Shown: positions 54,421 through 64,000 of the stretch, in pieces
Position numbering within the stretch: the stretch's first letter is position 1
How the letters are laid out: each line of letters starts with the position of its first letter
Origin: Boswellia sacra
Lineage: Eukaryota > Streptophyta > Magnoliopsida > Sapindales > Burseraceae
Direction: 5' to 3'
NCBI GenBank assembly: GCA_013180625.2
Contig: SNVD02013583.1
Span: 19,039-83,038, forward strand
Length of the DNA: 64,000 nt
Program-made: the position numbers and the translations under genes
The notes under the pieces: generated by a model
What the model was told of the DNA's origin: nothing
Seen by the model: the letters and a program-made list of their open reading frames with translations, nothing else
Databases searched by the model: none

Positions 54421-56340
54421 AGTGAGAAAAAAAAAGAGTGTGAAAGAAGATAATTAAGCAAAAAAATAGAAATGACTGATTAATGATAGAAGTTATCTCA
54501 TTGTGCACATATTGTTCAAAGAAAAATTGTACTTTTTATTAATGGGATGAAATTGTTTGGAAACAAATGCCTTTAAAATGACTCATTATTTTGCATAACA
54601 GCAAAACGAAAGCATCTAACATCTAAGCTAATAGCGAAAATATTAATGTCGCCTCTGTTTTTTCACTGGACTATGAATAGGCTCGCCATATTACTCACAT
54701 CACCGTCTAGCTCAAACAACCAGATCAGGAATGAATGATTGAATGGTCACTAACCCTCTTATCGGTCATCTGTCTTGAAGTTAGAATCATGGAACATACT
54801 TCTCTCTATGGTCGAATGTGGCCAAGAATCCATCACTCGCTCGACATAGCAAGCAAACAGCTTTCTAGATTTGAATACGATCAGCGAAGTCACAATCCTT
54901 TACTTAACTCTATATTGTCGACGTAATCTAGCGAGACCATAGAATGAACTATGGGTGAAACCCGCCAAAGGCATGCAGGTGATATAAGTCTCGACGGTGA
55001 CATGCTCCATTCTCTAACTTAGATAGTACCAACGGATCTGAGTATCTGAAATGACTCGAAGCCAGTCAACTCAAGAGACACATCTCTAAAGTCTCCTCCT
55101 TGTATGAAATCATAATAAACTGTCGCCCTTGTCACCAGATCTAAAAAATAAGCAAAAAATAGAAAAAAGCCTACTAAGTCAAAAACTTGAAAAGGCAACT
55201 TCGGCAAAAATTAAAGCAAGCCCGCTAAGTTGAAAACCCGAAAGAGCAGCTTAGGCAAAAGTTAGCATACAAAAGGAATGAAGAAAAAGCCTGTTGGGTT
55301 AAAACCAACCTCGCTAAGTCCAAAACCCAAAAGGGTGACTTAGGCAAAATTAGAGAATTAAAAAAAAAAAAAAAAGAAGCAAATGAAAAAATAAAAACCC
55401 ACAAATTTCAAAACCTAAAAATGCGACTTTGGTAAAATTTAGGGTTGAAAAGGAATACCTGAAAAAGTTGAAGATTGCCATTGAACCTCTTACTCGGATC
55501 AATCCTGACATGGTCCAAATCAATCAGTGTCTCAGCCAAAATCAAGAGAACTATAGTGAAACTAGGTCCCAACTGAGAAATGATATTCACCAAATATGGG
55601 TCACCAAAGGCCGTCAAGTGAAACCAACAAAAACTATACAAGTAAAAAACTGAAACAAGCGAAGCCAACTGGATGAGGTCCTATCCATCATCTCAAGCAG
55701 ATGCACAATGAAAGATAATATCACCTTGCCACCTCTACTCTGAATGCCATGGTAGAAACTGGAACGTTAAAGAAATCGGCAAGGTTGGATTTTGATGGTG
55801 TTTCAACAGTGGGCAAAATGATGCTCTCAGAACTAGAGGAATGACAACCAATTATGGCAAAGTGTTTCTAATATATGGGGGGAAGTTCTTGCCTATTAAA
55901 GTAGAACATGTGATTATGAGAATCCCGAAAGTTTATGTAGTCCTTGAGGGAAGGGATGTCAACCTTCACATGTCGAAGAAATTTCACACTGTTGGACTTG
56001 AGTTGTTTCCAGTCGTTGTCCTTTAGAAACTTCAAGAAAGTCTAAAAGGCCTTGAGAGTGGCCTCAAACATGTTGAAAAGCATAAAGAGGCATTGAGAAG
56101 CATAAAGAAAAACTAAAAAAAAAATGAAAAAAAGCAATAGAAGGTGTGAAAAGAAGTGAAGGAGAAGCAGTGTGTAAATAGTGCAAGAAATGAAGCAGAA
56201 AAGGTAAGTAGCTAGGGAAATATCGATAGGCAGTGGACGGACCATCAGCCAACAATCGTATTACCAGTCGATGGTGGTAAGACAGTTGGCTGATGGTCCT
56301 ACCACTGACCCAAGTTGTTTAAGGCATAATAGCTACCAAC
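54421..56340 (+). other. Tat-type 3' non-coding region and probable LTR start
   Basis: Non-coding sequence after pol. Between about 55150 and 55440 four imperfect units share the phrases GCCCGCTAAGT-GAAAACCCGAAAG and GGCTTAGGCAAAA, wording typical of Tat/Ogre 3' regions. Near 56225-56310 a GC-rich segment (ACCATCAGCCAACAATCG, CAGTTGGCTGATGGTCC) resembles 37920-37976 in the presumed 5' LTR, so the 3' LTR probably starts a little before 56225. No full 3' LTR could be aligned. Open frames here are not convincing. Confidence 0.5.
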
Positions 56341-56680
56341 TTCCTTTTCCATGCAGTTTTAGCTTCTTATTCTTGTATCAACGAGCAATTTCGAGCGGAT
56401 GGTCTTCGAATTTTTTAATTTTGTTCAAATTGAATAAATGATGATGTACAAGTAAATTTGAACAAATCTAGATGTAAATTGATCAAAATACCCACAGTTT
56501 AAGAAGTAATGTACACAATTGAAAATAGAAGAATTTTCACCAAGTCTTCCAAGCTTGTTTATACAACTGATTACTTTGATTGGACATTATGAAAATTCAA
56601 GCATAGAATTTCGTGCATGGAAGCTAAATGAACAACAAGAAAAGAAATCAATATGAAAAGAAAGTTGATGGTAATAGTCT

Positions 56681-58037
56681 TTACTCATCGTTATCATCAT
56701 TATCATCAATAGAAAATGTAGCAACTTGGGCCTAAAAGTGGACGATCTCTCGCTCCAAACGAGTATTCTCCTGACGACTCGTCTAATCCAACCAAGAAGC
56801 ATATGGTTAGAAAAACTATTAAGATAGAAATCATGCATATATGAAGCTTAGAGCGATGTTTTACCTGATACTGATGAGACATCTATAAGACATTCATGTG
56901 AAGTAGTTTGCATGCAAAAAATGTGCTCTATAAAAGATCACGTTGCATTGGATTGTATTTTTTATGCCTAATAGAAATTTGAAAAATAGGAGAAAATTTA
57001 AAGAAGATATAGTTAGGAAACTTACTAGAGTGGTATCTTGAGGAAGGAAAGGAGCGGTATAGTCAGATCCTTAATGATCATGTAGTGTTGATCTATCCAC
57101 TAGCATCCCAAGTGTAAACTACATTGTTAGGATAAGTCTGGAGATCACTAATCACATGACATGCTAGAACAGTTAGAGGAACCAAGGGAGGATGAGGTTG
57201 CTCATTAGTAACAGCAAATTAGGTAGAGGTGCTTGTACTAAAAGTTCCCAGCAAAGTGAGTAATAAAAAATATACTAATCAAAGATGATAAAGTAAATAA
57301 AAATATACTTTATCTACTTACTCAACAGATGGTAATAATAATGATTATGTTTACATAATTTTACATATATTCTGGGATCTAGAAGTTTTTATTATAAGAA
57401 GATATTGAACTTTAATAACATTTCAATAATGTCTCAAAGTTTCTCCATAAAATACTCTTTGCTGTCTAGTTTTGAAGTCTCTTTTCTTCTAAACCCCTCG
57501 TTAATGTACAATAATGTTGGATGGATTTTAAGTATAATGAAGTAATTCAATTTCAAATCACTACTATTATAGAAAAAATTGTCTTCAAGTTTCTTAATTA
57601 ATTTAGATTCAATAATACATTTTGCAATTTAATTTTGAACACACACCATAAAACCCCAACTCCTCCTTTGACTAACCCTAGGCCCTCCTTGAATATACTG
57701 AGTTATGGTGATAACTTCTCTTTCATTAACTATAAAATACTCGTACTTGTTTTCACATTCTTTCAGCAATTAATAGCTACCAACTGGCCTAAACTCTGAC
57801 TTAGAAACAATTTTAAGATGGTAACCATCTCATTTGTAACCATCAGCATTAACCCAGATCATATCAAATTCAAGGATATATTTTTTTAAGCAACCATGTA
57901 AAGCATCGTCATAAAAATAAGTACCTAAGAAACTGATTAAAAGGCAGGCAAGCAGGTTAGTCTGAGTTATCTTAACTGCAGAGTAGTCCACATCGTCACT
58001 TCTAGTAGAATTGTGAAGTTTGATCACCTAAAAGAAA
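56681..58037 (-). pseudogene. Unidentified multi-exon-like gene remnant
   Basis: Four minus-strand segments look like decayed exons. (1) From a TTTCTTTTAG acceptor at about 58037 the frame VIKLHNSTRSDDVDYSAVK, then NLLACLLISFLGTYFYDD, is open to 57830 and continues in the same frame to about 57400 with only a few stops. (2) 57026-57237, between TTTTAG and GTAAGT, contains PPLVPLTVLACHVISDLQ and YPNNVVYTWDASG. (3) 56865-56967 lies between ATTAG and GTAAA. (4) 56681-56782, after GGATTAG, reads TSRQENTRLEREIVHF and ends IDDNDDNDE with a stop. I do not recognise the protein. It could be a host gene piece or part of a transposon I cannot name. Confidence 0.35.
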
Positions 58038-58669
58038 TATAGAGGGATAGATCAGATTCAGGTGAAAAAACCCAAAGAACTTCTACTGCCAGCACCTTAC
58101 CACCATAAATCTAACCATTTCACTTACAAGCCACACCAACACATACCACAAAATCCATCACAATCTCACACATCCACGTACGGCTACCACTAACCACCAT
58201 GAATAAAAATTATCACCAATGCCCCAGTCGAAAACACATCAACAAATCAACAAAAAGAAAACACATCAACAAATCAACAAAAATTAATTTTCAAGAACTT
58301 TAAGATTTTAACAAGAAAAACCAAAGCATTATCAGGGATTTACAAATTTTCAATAAAACACATAAACATTATCGGCTGTAAATCAAGGCTACCAGATTGG
58401 GGTTTGTGTAGGTGTTTCTTCAAGCAATGGTCTAATGGTGATAGGGTGCTCTAAACTGTATGGAAATTACGAGTAGCTCATACTTTAAAACATAAATAAT
58501 CAAGAATTAACTCTTTCCAGACCACATATTCCGTGAGGGGCTGGTAATTGCTGATTTATAAGCAGACCGAAGCAGATATATAATTGCTTGGAATCTAACA
58601 CTAAACAATTTCAAATATGCTATTTCAATAAATTACAATCAGATGCCCATTTCAAACTTTTAACAAATC

Positions 58670-58710
<41 letters not shown>

Positions 58711-58850
58711 AAGAGACATGAAAAAATAGATGCTCTAAGGACAGCAATCCCACAAAAACCACAAAATGATGCATTATATTCATTTCAAAAAATTAGATAT
58801 ATCCTATCCAAAACAACAAAACCAATGAAACCAAGTTATACATATCACAC
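58038..58850. other. Non-coding sequence with a GA microsatellite
   Basis: AT-rich, with a tandemly doubled AAAACACATCAACAAATCAAC phrase near 58228-58280 and a (GA)n run at 58674-58708. No gene seen. Confidence 0.5.
58674..58708. repeat. (GA)n microsatellite
   Basis: About 17 GA dinucleotides without interruption. Confidence 0.95.
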
Positions 58851-60238
58851 TGATAAACACTTAAATATGCATGTTTAATAAGAGTTTAGTTCATCATATT
58901 GCATTAATAGTGTCATTAAAATTCTCAACTTAAGCATATTTGTAGCATTTGCATCTTTGGAATTAATTTCTCTTAATTTTGGTTTTGTTATAGGTTCGGT
59001 AAAATAGGTATAACTCTCTATTTATAGATCAGAATGGTGCAAATCTTAATGTTTTGGAAAGCCGATTAAATTATCTACAAGATTGCATCTCACAAGGATC
59101 ATCAAATTCGGGCTCTTACTAGACCAAAAATGGGCTTGAAGTGAACCCATCTGCAGATTCGGCCCAGCCTGACCATGCCTCAATATGTTGACCATATCTC
59201 TCAGAATACGTATCCAAATCGTATGAATCAAGATATTCTAGAAATATGAGAGAAATATATACGACTTTTATGAAGACATGTGATTAAAATTCACAATAAT
59301 TCAAGGTCGAAATCGGTGGTCAAAGTCGGTTCACCTAATTACCCCAATTGTCAAAGTTGGTGCATCTAATATTTGACAATTATTCCTTTGTAATTTGACA
59401 AGTTTGCCCCTAAATGTATCTATAAATAGAGGTGCCTTGTGACCCATTAGGGCATCTTGGCCTTGGCTATATTATCTTGGCCTTAGCTGGGATCTTGTAT
59501 TGTGTATCTCTTGTTATTCTCTCTTGTGTGTTATTAATGAATTTCCTTTTTCTTGCAATTTGTGTTCTTTCTCTTATAATGTCTTTCTTATTTCTCTCTT
59601 GCTAAGGTGAAAGGTTGAAACCCTTGATATGAGAGTAAGATTCTCTAACCCTTAATATGTGCTTAATAATCATAATCTTATGTTGTTTATATGATTTATA
59701 TTTATTTTCTTAATCAATCTTGACACCACTCGTAAAGTGGAGGTCTTGATCCATTGTCGACAATCCTTGGCACATCAAATGCTTGGATCCTTTCTAGATG
59801 ATGTATGGTTCTTCCTTACCGACACGAATCTAGTTAGGAGCCTTGATTTGTTGTAGAATATGGTGATTGGCACATTGGATGCTTGAACCCATTTACAAGA
59901 AGTGGTATAAATATTGGTAATGAAACGAATATAATTCATATAACTAAAATGGGCTAATTATCCTTATTCGAAATATCAAGGGCGGATCCCCTAACCTTAG
60001 CTCTCATTATTATTGTGTTAATTTCTCTTGTGTTTTAGTTATTCTCATTTATTAACTTGTTCTTTACTTATACTTGCTGATATTATCTTGTCACCTCTTT
60101 GAATAATCCATATCACATTTGTTTAGCTTATAATTTGTAACGCTTAAATTCCCTTCCTCGTGGATCGACCCCGGTCTTACCGGGTTTATTACTTCGACAC
60201 TCCTATACTTGGGAGACAATCCTTTTTCGGATGTGTCA
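58851..60238 (+). repeat. Athila-type 5' LTR (left end approximate)
   Basis: The right end, ATGTGTCA, lies six bases before the primer site. The left end is placed at TGATAAACAC (58851) because it gives a TG...CA element of about 1.39 kb; the second LTR is not available to confirm this. A TATA box is at 59421-59428. Confidence 0.55.
59421..59428 (+). promoter_or_regulatory. TATA box of the Athila-type LTR
   Basis: TATAAATA followed by GAGGTGCC, in the middle of the LTR as expected for the U3/R border. Confidence 0.6.
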
Positions 60239-60244
60239 AACTTT

Positions 60245-60262
60245 TGGCGCCATTGCCGGGGA
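60245..60262 (+). other. Athila-type primer binding site
   Basis: TGGCGCCATTGCCGGGGA, one base from the common TGGCGCCGTTGCCGGGGA complementary to tRNA-Asp. Confidence 0.9.
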
Positions 60263-60432
60263 AGGTAAAAATTGGCGTGCAAAATTGTAAGTGTTCTCTT
60301 TTCTCATCTTAGATTTTAATTTCTTGTGTGTTCATCTTTTCTTTTCTTTCCGTCTCTCTTCCTTGCATGAAAATTTGGTCACGAATATCTAGTGGTAGAC
60401 TTGTTAGAAAAACATCATCTTCCTTAGAAAAC

Positions 60433-61587
60433 ATGGCCGACAATCATGTGGAGATATTCACGGACGAAGGAGACAACCGTTCGCAATAAAATGATCAAAA
60501 CCAACGAAGAACCCTCAGAGACTACATGAATCCGGTAAGGACTAGTGCCCCATCTTGTGTAGTTTCTCCTCCAGATTCAATCTATTTCAATTTCAAACCA
60601 AGTTTTGTTTGACTTTTATCCACTTTTCATGGCCTTGACATGGAGAACCCATATTCGCACTTGAAAATCTTTGAAGAGGTATGTAATTCCTACACTGACC
60701 CAAATTGTAGCATAAACACCATTAGATTAAAGCTTTTTCCTTTTTCTTTAAAAGATAAAGCTAGAACATTGCTACAAAATTTGAGGTCGAATTCCATCAG
60801 TTAATGGGATGAGATGAAACAACAATTTTTGAAAAAAATTTTTCCTACCCATAGAACAAATTCTCTTAAAAGACAAATTTTTGATTTCTCTCAAAAACAA
60901 GGGGAAACCCTTTACCAATGTTGGGATTGGTATAAGGAACTACTTAATACCTGTCCTCACCATGGTTTTGAGACTTGGAGAATAGTTGCACACTTCTATG
61001 AAGGGTTAACACCTCAAGATAGGCAACTAGTGGAATTAATATGTAATGGAGAATTTAAAGAAAAAGACCCTGAGGAAGCACTTGACTACCTAGATTCCTT
61101 GGCAGAAAAGGCACAAAATTGGGACACTGCTGGCACCTATGAGATACCAAGCAAGGCCCCAACCTCGACATCTAATAGAGGTATTTGTAACCTTAGGGAA
61201 GACCATGACCTTCAAGCCAAATTTGCATCCCTAGCTAGAAAAGTCGAGGCTTTGGAGATGAAAAAGAGTGGTCAATTGAATTCTATTCAAGAAAGTGTCT
61301 GTAACATTTGTGATGAAATTGACCATTCTACTAATGATTGCCCAACTTTGCCTGCCTTTAGGGAATGTCTCCATGAGCAAGCCAATGCCTTGAACACTTT
61401 CAAAAGGCCAAATCACAATCCATACTCACACACCTACAATCCTAGTTGGAGAAATCATCCAAATTTTAGTTGAAAGAATGATAATCATGCACAATCTTCA
61501 CAAGTCCCCTTCCAAACACGACAAAATTTTCAAAATTCTCATGATCATGCATATGCTCCTCCTCCTAGGAATGACTTTGAAGAAACA
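60433..61587 (+). pseudogene. Athila-type gag
   Basis: The ATG at 60433 opens MADNHVEIFTDEGDN. The core has HGLDMENPYSHLKIFEEVC, then LRLKLFPFSLKDKA-like text, DEMKQQFLKKIFPTHRTN and GETLYQCWDWYKELL, all characteristic of Athila Gag. A CCHC-like knuckle CNICDEIDHSTNDCP is near 61300. Stops interrupt the frame near 60487, 60612, 60801 and 61471; the rest is continuous. Gag would package the RNA. Confidence 0.9.
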
Positions 61588-62512
61588 TTGCATTCATTCA
61601 TTACAAAGCAAGAGACTTTCAATAGTCAAACTGCTCAAACATTAGCAAATTTGTCAGAAACTCTTACAAAATTTGCATCTACATTTAGCATCCAAAAGAA
61701 GGGAATATTTCCTTCTCAAACATTGCACAACCCCAAAGATCAATCTAACTCAAATGCAGGAAGTTCAAGTAACCATTATTTTGACCAAGCCAAGTCAGTC
61801 ATGACCCTTCGCAATGGTAAGATTGTTGAAAAACACATTCCTGACCCTTGTGAGAAAGAAGAAGAATCGATCTCTAAAGGACAGGAAGAGGTAGCCAAAC
61901 CAACACCTAGCGAAGAGGAAACCAAATCCTTATCTATGCCTCCATTTCCTCAAGCATTAACTACACAAAAGAAGCCAACTCACAATTCTGAAATCTTCAA
62001 AATTTTCGAACAGGTAAAGGTCAACATTCCCTTGCTTGATGTGATAAAACAGGTACCTTCTTATGCAAAATTTTTGAAAGACTTGTGCACTGTGAAAAGA
62101 AAACTGAATGTGAAAAAGAAGGCTTTTCTAGCTGAGCAGGTAAGTGCTATTCTTCAAAATAATAATACAGTGAAATATAAGGATCCAGGTTGTTCTACAA
62201 TTTCATGTGTTATTGGACACCATAAAATTGAACAAGCTTTACTTGATCTTGGTGCTAGTGTGAATTTGCTTCCATACTCGATTTTTCAAAAACTCAATCT
62301 AGGTGAGTTAAAACCGACTTCTGTGACTCTTTTTTGCTGCTGATAGATCAATTAAAGTACCAAGAGGAGTAGTTAGAAGAATGTATTTAGTTCAATCGAT
62401 AATTCATTTACCCACTGGATTTTATTTATCGTCTTGACACACAACCCGTAAGAAGTAAGCAAATTCAATTCCTGTTATTTTAGGGTGTCCATTTCTAGCT
62501 ACCTCTAATGCT
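61588..62512 (+). pseudogene. Athila-type gag C-terminus and protease
   Basis: Continues in the gag frame: MTLRNGKIVEKHIPDP, a Glu-rich linker, then VPSYAKFLKDLCTVKRKLN, all typical of Athila. The protease core is ALLDLGASVNLLPYSIFQKL (near 62240), where the family has DLGAS. The frame ends at 62343, but the next bases read LADRSIKVPRGVVRR in another frame, so a small indel lies near 62335. The following text is broken to about 62512. Confidence 0.87.
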
Positions 62513-64000
62513 TTGATTAATTGCAGGAATGGAGTCATGAAGCTATCATTTGGAAACATGACATTGGAACTTAATGTTTTTAATATGTGCAAACAACCAA
62601 ATGAAGAAGAAGATGAAATTGACGAGGCCAATGTAATTGAATCTATTGTGGAAGATCACATCCAAAAAGGGAGTTCTTCTGACCCTTTGGAAACTTCTCT
62701 AGTGAATTCATTAGAAACAAGCATGGAACTAGAGTCTGATCTTTCTGATATATGCTCTTTATTGGATTGTGCACAGGTGATGGAAAAAGGCTCAAAAATC
62801 AAGATTTGAAGAATTGGGGCAAATGAATGAAAGCAAGGAAGATGAAGCTCCCAAGCTAGAATTGAAGCCCTTACCTGAAGGACTGAAATATGCATATCTT
62901 GGGGAGAATCAAACATATCCAGTGGTAATTTCTTCATCCCTCACATTCGAGCAACAAGGTAAGTTGATAGAAGTTCTTAAAAGGCATAAAAATGCAATCG
63001 GGTGGACTTTAAAAGATATAAAAGGCATTAACCCTTTAATTTGCACATATAGAATACATTTAGAGGAAAATGCCAAGACATCCCAACAACCTCAGAGAAG
63101 ATTAAATCCACATATGAAAGAGGTTATTAGGGCTGAAGTTCTTAAACTACTTGATGTGGGAATTATCTACCCTATTTCTGATAGTAAGTGGGTAAGCCCT
63201 ACACAAGTAGTACCTAAAAATTCTGGCATTACAGTAGTTAAAAATGAAAAGGGTGAATTATTGCCAACTCGTGTCTCATCTAGTTGGGGGATGTGCATTG
63301 ATTATAGAAAATTAAATGCTGTCACTAGGAAAGACCATTTTTCTTTACCCTTCCTTGACCAAATTCTTGAAAGAGTAGCAGGAAACCCCTACTACTGCTT
63401 TTTTGATGGATACTCAGGCTACTATCAAATTCCCATTGCACTTGAAGACCAGAAAAGACCACAGTTCACGTGCCCCTTCGGCACTTTTGCATTTAGGAGA
63501 ATGCCTTTGGACTTTGTAATGCCCCAGCCACTTTTCAAAGATGCATGTTAAGCATTTCAGTGACATGGTTGAGCATTATTTAGAAGTTTTCATGGTTGAT
63601 TTAACTGTCTTTGGAAACTCTTTTGATAATTGTCTTGAAAATTTAGAAAGAGTCCTAAAAAGGTGTGTAGAAAAGGGTCTTATTTTGAATTGGAAAAACT
63701 GCCATTATATGGTCACTTCGGGAATTATCTTAGGCCATGTGGTGTCTTCTAAGGAAATTGAAGTGGACAAAGCAAAAGTGGAATTAATTTCCTATTTGCA
63801 TCCACCAAAAACAGTCAAAGAGGTTCGTTCATTCTTAGGGCATGCTGGATTTTATAGGAGGTTCATAAAAAATTTTAGTGCTATATCTAAACCTCTTTGT
63901 AACCTCTTAATAAAAGACACTTCTTTTGAATGGACTCAAGAATGTCAAAATGCTTTTGATAAATTAATTGGACTTTTAACAACTGCTCCAATTATGCAAT
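62513..64000 (+). pseudogene. Athila-type reverse transcriptase, incomplete at the window edge
   Basis: The pre-RT linker is at 62513-62809. RT opens at 62814: LELKPLPEGLKYAYLGENQT, IKGINPLICTYRIHLEE and MCIDYRKLNAVTRKDHFSLP, then GYYQIPIALEDQ and CPFGTFAFRRMPLDF. A one-base loss near 63510 shifts the frame; downstream text in the new frame (VEHYLEVFMVDLTVFG, GHVVSSKEIEVDKAKV, GHAGFYRRFIKNFS) is normal. In the active site the first of the paired Asp is Val (codon 63595-63597), so even with the right frame the polymerase should be dead. Confidence 0.9.

Larger units (their letters stand above)
37601..56340 (+). mobile_element. Tat/Ogre-type Ty3/gypsy element, decayed and interrupted by a Tekay element
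   Basis: Its landmarks are: a primer site TGGCGACTCCACTAGGGA (47589-47606) of the tRNA-Arg type used by Tat/Ogre elements; a Gag start at 47968; an Asp protease near 50250; RT with YMDD near 51903; RNase H, integrase; and a long 3' non-coding region with CCCGCTAAG and GAAAACCCGAAAG phrases typical of this lineage. The 5' LTR ends at 47587 and is split by the Tekay element at 39320-47316. Neither outer end is certain; a GC-rich ACCATCGGCC segment near 37920 has a counterpart near 56240, which suggests where the two LTR 5' regions lie. Coding sequence is heavily broken. Confidence 0.7.
58851..64000 (+). mobile_element. Athila-type Ty3/gypsy element, 5' half
   Basis: A primer site TGGCGCCATTGCCGGGGA (60245-60262), of the tRNA-Asp type typical of Athila elements, follows the 5' LTR. 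Then come gag, protease and RT in one direction. The window ends inside RT, so RNase H, integrase, any env-like frame and the 3' LTR lie beyond it. Gag and protease share one frame from 60433 to 62343 with four in-frame stops; RT has a frameshift and a changed catalytic Asp. The element is defective. Confidence 0.88.

Noticed and set aside
55841..56026. Small frame in the Tat 3' region considered as a captured gene
   Set aside because: Short, no recognised domain, and surrounded by typical Tat non-coding sequence.

Overview
This is plant nuclear DNA, most likely from a eudicot: AT-rich, with intronless cytosolic sulfotransferase genes, Ty1/copia and Ty3/gypsy retrotransposons of plant type, a Mutator-like transposon, MITEs and a fragment of an ALS3/STAR2-type gene. 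The species cannot be told from the sequence. No rRNA, tRNA, CRISPR or prokaryotic features were seen.

The host backbone is a tandem array of sulfotransferase (SOT) units on the + strand. Each unit is an intronless gene of about 1 kb preceded by a recognisable spacer of about 2 kb. The window opens in the 3' flank of a SOT copy that lies just off the left edge. It then holds: SOT copy 1 (2057-7290), a pseudogene cut by a copia element and missing its C-terminal third; SOT copy 2 (12197-13207), intact, 336 aa; SOT copy 3 (15273-16277), intact, 334 aa; and a fourth spacer (34013-35866) that ends where the next gene should start. That gene is absent and a copia 3' end sits there instead.

Everything else is mobile DNA. 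Copia-1 (2308-6937, minus strand) has two 251-bp LTRs and the target duplication AAGGC. An insertion of about 3.4 kb (8514-11954) carries an ALS3-like last exon into the upstream region of SOT copy 2, about 240 bp from its start codon. Copia-2 (17396-27058, plus strand) has SIRE-like organisation with an extra reading frame after pol. A MULE (27616-33436) has TIRs of about 135 bp, a decayed transposase and an opposing GRF-type zinc-finger ORF, and is flanked by direct repeats of about 275 bp. Together, the inserts between 16387 and 34012 split the spacer downstream of SOT copy 3.

The right half (35867-64000) is nested retrotransposons. Copia-3 is a 3' fragment. A decayed Tat/Ogre-type gypsy element (about 37.6-56.3 kb) has its 5' LTR interrupted by a chromovirus of Tekay type (39320-47316, target duplication GTATA). 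An unidentified multi-exon-looking remnant lies on the minus strand (56681-58037). The 5' half of an Athila-type gypsy element (about 58851 to the window end) completes the window. All retrotransposon coding regions carry stops or frameshifts; no autonomous element is apparent.

Only the two SOT genes look functional. They would use PAPS to sulfate a small hydroxylated metabolite in the cytosol; the acceptor substrate cannot be read from the sequence.
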